A stretch of 25,913 nt of DNA from Acidobacteriota bacterium (GTDB taxonomy: Bacteria; Acidobacteriota; Vicinamibacteria; Vicinamibacterales; Vicinamibacteraceae). The stretch covers positions 1 to 25,913 of the forward strand of contig JAEZDP010000343.1 in NCBI GenBank assembly GCA_023418055.1, given 5' to 3'. Below the pieces are notes generated by a model that was given only the letters and a program-made list of their open reading frames with translations, was not told the origin of the DNA and made no database searches. Below, in pieces: positions 6,884 through 14,464 of this stretch. The position numbers and the translations under genes were made by a program. Every line of letters begins with the position of its first letter. Within the stretch, counting starts at the first letter, position 1.

Positions 6884-7615
6884 TTACGTCCGGCGACCCA
6901 GTTCCGTCGCCACGCGCCCGTCGATCTCGTTCATGAGCAGCGACAGGCCCTTCTGCAAGGCCTCGAAGCTCCGGGCGATGTCCGTCATGGCCACCATGCG
7001 GTCTGCCACCGAGACATTCGAGGCCTCGAGCAGCCCGCTCCGGACGGTCGCGCCCGCAGGCGCCGCCACCACCGCTTCGCCCTCCGGCGCCCTGAAGCGT
7101 CCGAGGTCTTCGCGTTCGAGTCGCATGTACGAGGCGAAATCGACGACGCGCACGCGGCCCACGTCCTGTGCTCCTGCACGGATCGTGCCGTGGTCGTCGA
7201 TGGTCAGCGGTCCCTCGCCCGTGATGCGCAGGGGGCCGTCCTGCCCCAGCACCGGCATCCCGTCGGCGGTGGTCAGCGTGCCGTCGGCCTGCTTGGAGAA
7301 GTTGCCGTTGCGCGTGTAGCGGGGCCCCTGCGGCGTGTCGATCACGAAGAAGCCCCGCCCCTCGATGGCCAGGTCCAGGTCGCGCCCCGTCCGCTCCATC
7401 GATCCGGGGCGGAAGTCGAGGCGCCCCGGCCCCGGGGTCACGTCGATCGCCGATTGCAGCGTCCGTCCGAAGTCGGGCCGCTCGGCCACGTTGGTCGTCA
7501 CGCGCTCGGCCTTGTAGCCGGCCGTCTTGGCGTTGGCGATGTCGGAGGCCAGCCGATCGAGCTGTTCCATCCGCGTCCGCAACCCGCTCAGTGCCGTGTA
7601 GGCGCCGCCTGCCAT
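6884..7615 (-). CDS. flgF: Proximal rod protein FlgF
   Basis: FlgF (243 residues) is a rod component. The N-terminus MAGGAYTALSGLRTRMEQLDRLASDIANAKTAGYKAERV (in pieces) is the family D0 helix with a variant of the usual NLANxxTxGYK motif: here DIANAKTAGYK. The Flg_bbr segment DLAIEGRGFFVIDTPQGPRYTR is at about residues 82-103. The C-terminus is LEASNVSVADRMVAMTDIARSFEALQKGLSLLMNEIDGR. Length and position immediately before flgG identify FlgF. Its ATG overlaps the preceding MshEN-like gene by 28 bases, so translation of the two is probably coupled. The stop is TAA at 6884. Confidence 0.94.
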   Translation of the reverse strand: MAGGAYTALSGLRTRMEQLDRLASDIANAKTAGYKAERVTTNVAERPDFGRTLQSAIDVTPGPGRLDFRPGSMERTGRDLDLAIEGRGFFVIDTPQGPRYTRNGNFSKQADGTLTTADGMPVLGQDGPLRITGEGPLTIDDHGTIRAGAQDVGRVRVVDFASYMRLEREDLGRFRAPEGEAVVAAPAGATVRSGLLEASNVSVADRMVAMTDIARSFEALQKGLSLLMNEIDGRVATELGRRT

Positions 7616-8400
7616 GGGTTCCCTTCTTTCTGGTCCTTGACGATCAGCTCGTCGGCGGACGCGCCGCCCTCGAGTCTGATCCAGGTGAACGACGTGGCCG
7701 GCACGCAGCGCCAGCCATCCGCGCGGCCGGCCCTCGCCGCCTCGGCGATGTGTGCCGCCGCTTCGGCTGGCGACGCCAGCAGCGCCGTGTCCTCGTCGTC
7801 GCCACGCTCGGCGCCGTAGGCTTCGAGCAGCGAGGCCATGGCCGCGTCGCCGAGCATGTAGGTGCGCACGTCACGGCCGGTCATCCGCTCCAGCGCGCGC
7901 AGCGCCACGCGAGGCACCGGCGCCGTGACGGCCACGCGCAACACGCCCTGGCCGTCGAGTTCGAAGGGCAACACGCCGAGGGCCTGCACGACCCGCCGCG
8001 AGAGCCCCGCAATGCCGAGCCCGACGTGCGACGAGGTGAGCCCGCTCACCGACGGCACGCCCGCCTGACGCGCGAGCGCATGCGTCAGGGTGCCGGCATC
8101 CACCGCGCCCATCGCCAGCAGCTCGGCGCCGAGCGGGCGGCCGGAGCCCTGCTGACGCTCGAGCGCACGTTCGAGCACGCCGGTCGTAATCGCACGAGAG
8201 GCCAGCAGCAGCGTGCCGAGCTTGAACCTGGTGCTCACGGCTGCCGTGGGGCCCGGGACGTCGAAGGCCTCCAGGCGACGCGCGGTCGCCTCACGCAGGC
8301 ACCCCGGGCGGCAGAACCACTCGCCGTCGAACGACAGCGCCCGCGGCGCCCACCAGGTGGGCCGCCAGCGCTGACACGGCTCATGCGCGCAGCGTGGCAT
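7588..8400 (-). CDS. Stand-alone MshEN / GspE N-terminal-like protein with four-cysteine N-terminus
   Basis: A 270-residue protein from the ATG at 8400. Residues 1-34 hold C4, C9, C30 and C34 (CX4C-X20-CX3C), a possible zinc site. Residues about 59-118 resemble the MshEN fold seen before type II secretion and type IV pilus ATPases. Two tandem motifs, KLGTLLLASRAITTGVLERA and PLGAELLAMGAVDAGTLTHA, each run on to a Gln and fit the LGxxLxxxGxxxxxxLxxALxxQ pattern. Residues 125-195 resemble the rest of the GspE N-terminal domain (QALGVLPFELDGQGVLRVAV...). No Walker A or ATPase domain follows. In MshEN proteins this motif pair binds cyclic-di-GMP, so a c-di-GMP sensor is a plausible inference, not shown. 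It overlaps the upstream gene by 20 bases and flgF by 28. The frame is open further upstream, but GAGG nine bases before 8400 favours this start. Confidence 0.75.
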   Translation of the reverse strand: MPRCAHEPCQRWRPTWWAPRALSFDGEWFCRPGCLREATARRLEAFDVPGPTAAVSTRFKLGTLLLASRAITTGVLERALERQQGSGRPLGAELLAMGAVDAGTLTHALARQAGVPSVSGLTSSHVGLGIAGLSRRVVQALGVLPFELDGQGVLRVAVTAPVPRVALRALERMTGRDVRTYMLGDAAMASLLEAYGAERGDDEDTALLASPAEAAAHIAEAARAGRADGWRCVPATSFTWIRLEGGASADELIVKDQKEGNPWQAAPTRH

Positions 8401-8842
8401 CCTGCCGTCCCCTCGCTGCGGTACGTCCGGTCGTGGCCTTCTTGCGGGTCCGCGCCCCGGCCTCGGCGAGCGACAGCCGCAGCCGCACTTCGCCTTCCGA
8501 CACCTGCTCGTCGGCCGCGATGTCACGCACGCTGCGTCCCCGCGCGGACGCCGCCTTCACCCGGGCCGTGGTGGCCCGTGCCGCGGGGGAGGCCGTTGCG
8601 CGGGTGGCGGGCGTCTGGGCCTGCCCCTGCGCGGCCAACCGCTCGAGTTCCGTTGCGCAGTGCCTGAAGCCGAGTTCCACGGTATCGGTCAGCAGGTTGG
8701 TGCCCTCCTGCAGCCGCACCACCTGCTGCTCGAGGTGCACGATCACCCGCATCGCCTGAATCAGCCGGAAGGCCACCAGTGCCACCGTGCCCGTCGTCAC
8801 GAGCAGGGCCCCCAGCGTCACCACCATCCACGTCGTCGACAT
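8381..8842 (-). CDS. Membrane-anchored DUF2802/SwrB-like accessory protein
   Basis: A 153-residue protein with one N-terminal membrane segment (about residues 5-26, VVTLGALLVTTGTVALVAF). A helical, probably coiled-coil stretch follows (30-70), then an Ala/Thr-rich linker. A short helix-turn-helix-like element at 100-127 reads GRSVRDIAADEQVSEGEVRL. The tail is basic. This layout matches DUF2802/DUF6115-type proteins, including SwrB of Bacillus subtilis, which sit in flagellar/chemotaxis operons and promote basal-body maturation; my assignment rests on architecture and the helix-turn-helix pattern only. GGAGAG seven bases before the ATG is a good ribosome site. It lies 14 bases after the FliY-like gene and overlaps the next gene by 20 bases, so it is part of the operon. 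Confidence 0.6.
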   Translation of the reverse strand: MSTTWMVVTLGALLVTTGTVALVAFRLIQAMRVIVHLEQQVVRLQEGTNLLTDTVELGFRHCATELERLAAQGQAQTPATRATASPAARATTARVKAASARGRSVRDIAADEQVSEGEVRLRLSLAEAGARTRKKATTGRTAARGRQDATLRA

Positions 8843-8856
8843 GTCGTTTCTCTCCG

Positions 8857-9690
8857 TTACCCTTCGAGGCTGCGCAGCCGGTCGGCGGCACTCACCACTT
8901 CACTCACGCGGACGCCGTAGCATCCAGACACCACCACCACCTCGCCCCGAGCGACCAGGCGGCCGTTCACGAGCAGTTCCACGGGGTCGTCCGGCGCGCG
9001 CTCAAGGTCGATGAGCGAGCCGACGCCCAGCCGGGCCAGCGCGTCGAGCGTCAGCCGCGTCTCCCCGAACCGCACCGTGATGGGCAGTTCGAGGTCGAGG
9101 ACGACGTCGAGATTGCGGTGCTGCGCCCCGGACGGTGCCGGCGCTGCATGTGCTGCACCTCCCGACAAGGTCGCGGGGGGCGCATAGCCGCCGACGGGGG
9201 GAGCGGCGGCCGGGGCCGCGGCGCGTCGACCCGCGTCGGCCGTCGCGGGGGACGCAGCCGTGGTCCACACCGCCACGCGAGGCGGGTCGTCGCCGTCGAT
9301 GGCGAGGTCGTACTTCCAGGCCAGCGCAGGCGGCGTGACCGGGTCGAGGTCGGCCGCGCCCACGGTGATGTCGAGGCCCGCGCCCGACTGTGCGACATAC
9401 GCGCCAGCGGCCTGGCCCACCACCTCGCGCAGCGTGTCGGCCAGATCGGCATCGCCGTAGGTGTCCGGGGCGCCGAGCATGATCGCGGTGACCCGCTGCG
9501 CGGCGGCAGCGGTGACGCCGAGGGTGAGCGACGCGTCGAGCCGGCCCGACACGGTGATGGGCACCTGCCAGTCGACATCGAGGGCGCCGATGGCCGGCAG
9601 CGCCCGAACGGGCTCACCCGAGGTCGTCGCCAGCACGCCGGCCAGGTGCCGGACGATGTGGTCGACCATCTGCTGCATGTCGTCAGCCAT
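8857..9690 (-). CDS. FliN/FliY-like C-ring protein with degenerate CheX-like domain
   Basis: A 277-residue protein. Residues about 1-145 resemble the CheC/CheX fold found at the N-terminus of FliY (LDASLTLGVTAAAAQRVTAI, then DLADTLREVVGQAAGAYV). The phosphatase signature ExxN reads E89-V-V-G92, so the key Asn is missing. A Pro/Ala/Gly-rich linker (145-190) leads to a SpoA/FliN C-terminal domain at about 192-266: NLDVVLDLELPITVRFGETR..LD.LARLGVGSLIDLE..VELLVNGRLVARGEVVVV. Such domains form the lower ring of the flagellar switch with FliM. It overlaps fliM by eight bases. A separate 100-residue FliN is encoded at 17664-17966, so the C-ring here may have two FliN-type parts, as in FliY/FliN organisms. 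Confidence 0.85.
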   Translation of the reverse strand: MADDMQQMVDHIVRHLAGVLATTSGEPVRALPAIGALDVDWQVPITVSGRLDASLTLGVTAAAAQRVTAIMLGAPDTYGDADLADTLREVVGQAAGAYVAQSGAGLDITVGAADLDPVTPPALAWKYDLAIDGDDPPRVAVWTTAASPATADAGRRAAAPAAAPPVGGYAPPATLSGGAAHAAPAPSGAQHRNLDVVLDLELPITVRFGETRLTLDALARLGVGSLIDLERAPDDPVELLVNGRLVARGEVVVVSGCYGVRVSEVVSAADRLRSLEG

Positions 9691-10672
9691 GAACTGCCTG
9701 CCCTTCCAGGACGTCGGGGGTTTCGAGGACGCGCACGCCGGCGCGGCCGGACACCAGCGTGGGCGCCACCCTGAATCGCGTGAGGTCGTTGACGCGGCCG
9801 TCGATCGGGTCGGACACGCGGTGGCCGAGGCTGATGAGGTCGCCCGGCTGCAGGTCGAGCACGTCGCGGGCGGTGAGAATCGTCTCGATGGTCGCCGAGA
9901 CGTCGAGCGGCAACTGGCCGAGCATCTGGCGGAGGTCGTCCAGATCCACGGCGCTCGACGGGCGGTTGGCGCGATACCAGCTGTGGGTGAAGGCCTCGCC
10001 GACGGTTTCGATCATCGAGGCCGGCAGGCAGAAATTCAACATTCCGCGTGCCTCGCCGATTTTGACGTCGAAGCCGATGAGGACGACCACCTCGTTCGGT
10101 GCAGCCACCTGCAACATTTGAGGGCGCGTGTCACGGCCGCTGATGCGGAAGCGCACCTCGACGATGCTCTTCCACGTTTCGGAGAGGTTCTCGAGCACCA
10201 CCTTCACCACGCCGTCGATCACGTGCTGTTCGATTTCAGTGAGCCCGCGGGCCGGCGCCATGCCGCGACCCGACCCGCCGAGCATGCGGTCGATCATGGC
10301 GAAGGCCACGGCCGGGTTGAGTTCGAGCGCCCCGAGCCCCTCGTGCGGCGCCATCGAGACGGCGTAGAACGCCGTCGGGTCGGGCAGCGACATCAGGAAC
10401 TCGGAGTAGGTGAACTGCTCGACCGACATGACGCTGACGTCGGTGACGGTGCGGAGGTACGCCGAGAGCGACGTGGCGAAGTTGCGCGCGAACCGGTCGT
10501 GCAGGAAGTGCAGCGAGCGGATCTGCTCCTTGCTGACACGATCGGGGCGGCGGAAGTTGTAGGCGGCCACCGAGTGGCGGTCGACCACCTCGTCGGTGCG
10601 GCCCGAGCGTTCGAGGTCGATCGTCGAGGTGAGGAGCGCGTTGATCTCCTCCTGCGACAGGATCTTGCTCAC
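9683..10672 (-). CDS. fliM: Flagellar motor switch protein FliM
   Basis: FliM (329 residues) links FliG to FliN in the C-ring and receives phospho-CheY. The N-terminus is (V/M)SKILSQEEINALL, the conserved CheY-binding peptide. The middle domain has RVSKEQIRSLHFLHDRFARN, SLPDPTAFYAVSM and MIDRMLGGSGRG, and the C-terminal SpoA domain has DVSATIETILTARDVLDLQPGDLI. The correct start is the GTG at 10672, which overlaps the fliA stop as GTGA; the frame runs 31 codons further upstream but that stretch lies inside fliA and lacks FliM character. Sequence ends overlap the FliY-like gene by eight bases. The fliA-fliM-fliY order places the switch genes directly after the sigma factor. Confidence 0.97.
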   Translation of the reverse strand: MSKILSQEEINALLTSTIDLERSGRTDEVVDRHSVAAYNFRRPDRVSKEQIRSLHFLHDRFARNFATSLSAYLRTVTDVSVMSVEQFTYSEFLMSLPDPTAFYAVSMAPHEGLGALELNPAVAFAMIDRMLGGSGRGMAPARGLTEIEQHVIDGVVKVVLENLSETWKSIVEVRFRISGRDTRPQMLQVAAPNEVVVLIGFDVKIGEARGMLNFCLPASMIETVGEAFTHSWYRANRPSSAVDLDDLRQMLGQLPLDVSATIETILTARDVLDLQPGDLISLGHRVSDPIDGRVNDLTRFRVAPTLVSGRAGVRVLETPDVLEGQAVHG

Positions 10673-11421
10673 GCCGGCACTCCGGGACGTGCGAGCTTCG
10701 CCTTCAGGCTGGTGCGGAGACGCGACAGCGCCAGCGACCGCAGCTGCGAGACGCGCGACTCGCACACGCCGATGACGGCCCCGATTTCCGCCATGGTCAT
10801 CTCTTCTTCGTAGTAGAGCGCCAGGATGTGGCGTTCACGCTCGGGCAGGTCGAGGATGGCCTGGGCCAGCAGGGCCCGCAGTTCCTTGCGCTCGAGCCGC
10901 ACGTCGGGGCTCTCGTCGGGGTCGATGCACAGCTCGAGCAGCGGCTGCCCGTCGTCACCGGTGGCATCGAGCTGGCGGATGGCGCCGACGTCGAGAGTGC
11001 GCACCTGATCGACGGCCTTGGCGTACTCGCCGGCCGACATCTGCATCTCGCCGGCGACTTCGTCCTCGGTGGGCTCGCGCCGGAGGTCCGACCGCAGCTT
11101 CGCGACCGCGCCGTCCAGTTCGCGCCGCATCCGGCGCAGCGACCGGGGTGCCCAGTCGAGGTCGCGCAGGGCGTCGAGCATGGCGCCGTGTACGCGGCGG
11201 CGGGCGAACGCGTCGAAGGGCACGCCCATCGAGGGCCGATAGCGGCCCGCGGCGTCGATGAGCCCCATCACGCCGACGCTGATGAGGTCGTTCATCTCGA
11301 CCTGCGCCGGCAGGCGCTGGGCCAGTCGCCGGGCCATGGCCTTGACGAGGCCGACGTGGCCGATGACCAGCGCATCGCGCTCCGACTCGGTGGCCTGAGG
11401 TGTCGTCATGATCGTGCTCAC
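10669..11421 (-). CDS. fliA: Flagellar sigma factor FliA (sigma-28)
   Basis: FliA (250 residues) directs RNA polymerase to late flagellar promoters. Region 2 is at about 19-92, with DLISVGVMGLIDAAGRYRP, VPFDAFARRRVHGAMLDALR and DLDWAPRSLRR. Region 3 is at about 97-150. Region 4 (about 185-240) has LPERERHILALYYEEEMTM and the recognition helix around GVCESRVSQLRSLALSRLR. The frame starts with GTG at 11421, overlapping the flhF stop as GTGA; an ATG four codons in (11409) is an alternative. Its cognate promoter and its inhibitor gene flgM lie downstream in the same window. The order flhA-flhF-fliA is usual except that flhG is missing between flhF and fliA. Confidence 0.96.
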   Translation of the reverse strand: MSTIMTTPQATESERDALVIGHVGLVKAMARRLAQRLPAQVEMNDLISVGVMGLIDAAGRYRPSMGVPFDAFARRRVHGAMLDALRDLDWAPRSLRRMRRELDGAVAKLRSDLRREPTEDEVAGEMQMSAGEYAKAVDQVRTLDVGAIRQLDATGDDGQPLLELCIDPDESPDVRLERKELRALLAQAILDLPERERHILALYYEEEMTMAEIGAVIGVCESRVSQLRSLALSRLRTSLKAKLARPGVPA

Positions 11422-12410
11422 TCCGCTTCTGTCCTGGGAGCCTGCCCGAGGAGGCAGGCAGCTACCGTGTTGGCCGTGGCCGGGGCGAGGTCCTCCGGCA
11501 CCTGCTGGCCGAGGCCGAGCAGCGACAGGTGCAGGTGCTGCTCACGCAGCCGCCGCACGAGGGGCATCATCGTCTCGGCTTCGTCGACCTTGGTCATCAC
11601 CACGCGGGCGGGCCGGACGGCCTCGAAGCGCGTCCAGATGCGATCGAAGTCGCGCGGGCTGGTCGCCGCCGGCACCACGAGATGGGTGGTCACGCCGGGC
11701 AGGCCGGCCAGGGCGGCGAAGAACGCCGCGGCTTCCTCATTGGCCGGCGAGAGCCCCGGCGTGTCGACGAGCACCGGCAGGCGGCTGGCCGACGCGGCGG
11801 CCACCAGTTCCTCGGGCGTCCGCGTGACGACAAAGGGGCTGCCGATGATCTCGGCGTACAGGCGCAACTGCTCGACGGCGCCGACGCGGTAGCCGTCTGC
11901 GGCCACCAGGCGGAAGCGCGTGGTGCCGCGCGTGCGGCCCTGCGCGGCCAGCTTCGCGATGGTGGTCGTCTTGCCGACGCCCGGGGGGCCGACAAACACC
12001 TCGATGGGGCCCGCGGGCTCCGACGGGGCGGCCAGCGCTTCGACACACACGGCCAGGGCCTGGCGCAACTGCCCCTGCGTCGGGTCGCGGCGGGCGGTGG
12101 TCGGCAACTCCTCCACCACGGCTTCGGCCAGGTCCTCGTCGATGCCGGTGGCCACGAGCCTGGCCACGAGGCTGTCGGCGATCGGACGCCGGGGCTCACG
12201 CGCCGGGGCGTGGGTCGAGGTCGGTCGATTCTCCGACACCACCGTCGGTGCCGAGGCCGACAATTCGACCTCCCGCGCCCCGAACCACCCGCGCCAGCCG
12301 GCGGCCGGCACGAGGCGCGTGCCGTGGACGAGGGCGGTCGGACCCAGTTCGCGCCTGGCCTGCGCCAGGGCGTCTCTCACGCTCGTGCTGCGGTAATGAC
12401 GAGAAATCAT
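11418..12410 (-). CDS. flhF: SRP-family GTPase FlhF
   Basis: FlhF (330 residues) sets the place, and in many species the number, of flagella. The short N-terminal domain includes RHYRSTSVRDALAQARRELG. The GTPase motifs are in order: G1 GPPGVGKTTTIAKLA at 141-155, ADGYRVGAVEQLRLYAE at 171-187, G3 DTPG at 216-219 (DTAG in most SRP GTPases), G4 TKVDEA at 273-278, and a closing LGLGQQVPEDL at 298-308. The B-domain is shorter than in many proteobacterial FlhF proteins. It starts four bases after flhA and its stop overlaps fliA. The partner ATPase FlhG (MinD family), which normally follows, is not present. Confidence 0.95.
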   Translation of the reverse strand: MISRHYRSTSVRDALAQARRELGPTALVHGTRLVPAAGWRGWFGAREVELSASAPTVVSENRPTSTHAPAREPRRPIADSLVARLVATGIDEDLAEAVVEELPTTARRDPTQGQLRQALAVCVEALAAPSEPAGPIEVFVGPPGVGKTTTIAKLAAQGRTRGTTRFRLVAADGYRVGAVEQLRLYAEIIGSPFVVTRTPEELVAAASASRLPVLVDTPGLSPANEEAAAFFAALAGLPGVTTHLVVPAATSPRDFDRIWTRFEAVRPARVVMTKVDEAETMMPLVRRLREQHLHLSLLGLGQQVPEDLAPATANTVAACLLGQAPRTEAE

Positions 12411-12414
12411 GGGC

Positions 12415-14448
12415 TCAGTCGAGTACGGCCACGGGGGCCACTTTCACGTGGGGTGGCACCTCGTTGTGCGAAAGCACCCCCATCTGGGGCAACACCCGGG
12501 TGAACAATCGCCACAGGTGCGGCCGCAGTACCGGAGAACACAGAAGCACAGGCTGTGCCACCGCCGTTTCGAGTGCGCGGGCGATGCGCGTGGCGATCTG
12601 CTGCGCGTCCTTGGGGTCGATCGCGAGCACGGTCCCCTGCTCCGTGCGGACCACCGCCTGCATCAGCCGCTCCTCGAGGGACGGCGCCAGGTTGATGGTC
12701 GGCAGGTCGCCCTGCTCGGTCTGGTGCTGCCGGCAGATGGCGCGTCCAAGCGACATCCGCACGGCTTCGTTGAGCGCGTCGGGGTCGCGGGTGGCGCCGG
12801 CCGCGTCGGCCAGGGCCTCGAGCACCGTCGTCAGGTCCTTGATGGGCACGCGCTCGCGCAGCAGCTGCTTGAGTACGCGCTGCACGTCGCCGATGGCGAG
12901 CACCTTGGGGACGAGGTCTTCGACCAGCCGCGGCGAGGTCTGCGCCACGCGATCGACCATCTCCTTGGTCTGCTGCCGCGTGAGCAGATCGGGGAGGAAC
13001 GAGCGGATGACTTCCGACAGGTGGGTCGACAGGGCTGTCGTCGGGTCGACCACCGTGTACCCGGCGGTGGCGGCCGCGTCGCGCTGGTCGGCGCGTATCC
13101 ACAGTGCGGGCAGGCCGAAGGCCCGCTCGCGCGCCGGCAGTCCCTCGAGCTGCCCGGTGGCGGTACCGGGGTTGATGGCCAGCAGCCGGTCGGGCATCAG
13201 CTCGGCCCGCACCACCTCCACGCCCTTCACGAGGATGGCGTACGTGCGGGGTCCCAGCTGGAGGTTGTCGGCCACGTGCACCGAGGGGACGATCATGCCG
13301 GTCTCGGTGGCGATCTGGCGGCGGATCGAGCGGATGCGCTGCAGCAGGCTGCCGCCCTGGCGCTCGTCGACCAGCGCGATGAGCGCGTAGCCCACTTCGA
13401 CGCTCAGCGGCTCGACGCTGGCCAGCGTCTCGACGCTCGGCTCCGCCTGCGCGCTCGGCATCGGCGCCGCCTCGTCCACGGGGGCGGCCGCGCCCGCACG
13501 GTTCCAGTAGGCCGCTCCGGCAAAGACGCCGGCCACGGCAAAGAAGGCAAACTTCGGCAGGCCCGGGATGAGCGCGAGGGCAAAGAGCACCGCCGCCCCC
13601 ACCGCGAGCGGCTGCACACGGGTGAGCAGCTGGCTGGTGACGTCCTCGCCGAGCGACGACTGCGACGACGCACGCGTCGTGATGAGCGCGCCGGCCATCG
13701 CCACGAGCAGCGCCGGGATGGCGGTGACCAGCCCCTCCCCCACCGTGAGGATGGTGAAGGTGCGGGCCGCATCGGCCAGCTCCATCTCGTACTGCATGAC
13801 GCCGATGACCAGCCCGGCCACGATGTTGACGCCGGTGATGAGGAGCGCCGCGATCGAGTCGCGCTGCGTGAAGCGGATGGCGCCGTCCATCGACCCGTAG
13901 AACTCGGCTTCCTGCCGCACCTGCTCGCGCCGCGCCCGCGCCTGGTGCTCGTCGATCATGCCGGCGTTGAGGTCGGCGTCGATCGACATCTGCTTGCCCG
14001 GCATCGCGTCGAGCGTGAAGCGGGCCGTGACCTCCGAGATGCGCACCGCGCCGTGGTTGATGACGACGTACTGGATGGCGATGAGCACCAGGAAGACGAC
14101 CACGCCGACGACGAAGTTGCCGCCGACGACGAACTGCCCGAAGGCCATGATCACGTGGCCGGCCGCGTGCACGCCTTCGCCGCCGTGCAGCAGGATGAGC
14201 CGCGTGCCGGCGACGTTGAGCGACAGACGGAGCAGCGTCAGCAGCAGCAGCAGGGACGGGAAGGCCGAGAACTCGATCGGGTCCTTGATGTAGACCGCCG
14301 TCAGCAGGAGCACCACCGACAGGGCGATGTCCATCGAGAGCAGCAGGTCGAGCAGGACCGGCGGCAGCGGCAGCACCATCAGCGCCAGCACGAGGATGAC
14401 GAGGATGGGAACGAGCAGATTCTTGGCGGCGTTCGAGGCCTGGGACAT
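12415..14448 (-). CDS. flhA: Export gate protein FlhA
   Basis: FlhA (677 residues) is the large ring-forming export gate subunit that couples proton flow and substrate docking. About eight membrane helices lie in the first 330 residues, beginning LVPILVILVLALMVLPLPPV. The FHIPEP family signature region is clear: TLLRLSLNVAGTRLIL, then MPGKQMSIDADLNAGMID with RRREQVR-like and EFYGSMDGAIRFTQRDSIA. The cytoplasmic domain (about 345-677) contains the chaperone-docking fold and ends near HNEVPPHVKVAPVAVLD. Length is normal. It lies 16 bases after flhB and four before flhF. Confidence 0.98.
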   Translation of the reverse strand: MSQASNAAKNLLVPILVILVLALMVLPLPPVLLDLLLSMDIALSVVLLLTAVYIKDPIEFSAFPSLLLLLTLLRLSLNVAGTRLILLHGGEGVHAAGHVIMAFGQFVVGGNFVVGVVVFLVLIAIQYVVINHGAVRISEVTARFTLDAMPGKQMSIDADLNAGMIDEHQARARREQVRQEAEFYGSMDGAIRFTQRDSIAALLITGVNIVAGLVIGVMQYEMELADAARTFTILTVGEGLVTAIPALLVAMAGALITTRASSQSSLGEDVTSQLLTRVQPLAVGAAVLFALALIPGLPKFAFFAVAGVFAGAAYWNRAGAAAPVDEAAPMPSAQAEPSVETLASVEPLSVEVGYALIALVDERQGGSLLQRIRSIRRQIATETGMIVPSVHVADNLQLGPRTYAILVKGVEVVRAELMPDRLLAINPGTATGQLEGLPARERAFGLPALWIRADQRDAAATAGYTVVDPTTALSTHLSEVIRSFLPDLLTRQQTKEMVDRVAQTSPRLVEDLVPKVLAIGDVQRVLKQLLRERVPIKDLTTVLEALADAAGATRDPDALNEAVRMSLGRAICRQHQTEQGDLPTINLAPSLEERLMQAVVRTEQGTVLAIDPKDAQQIATRIARALETAVAQPVLLCSPVLRPHLWRLFTRVLPQMGVLSHNEVPPHVKVAPVAVLD

Positions 14449-14464
14449 GACGGGGCGCTCCGGC

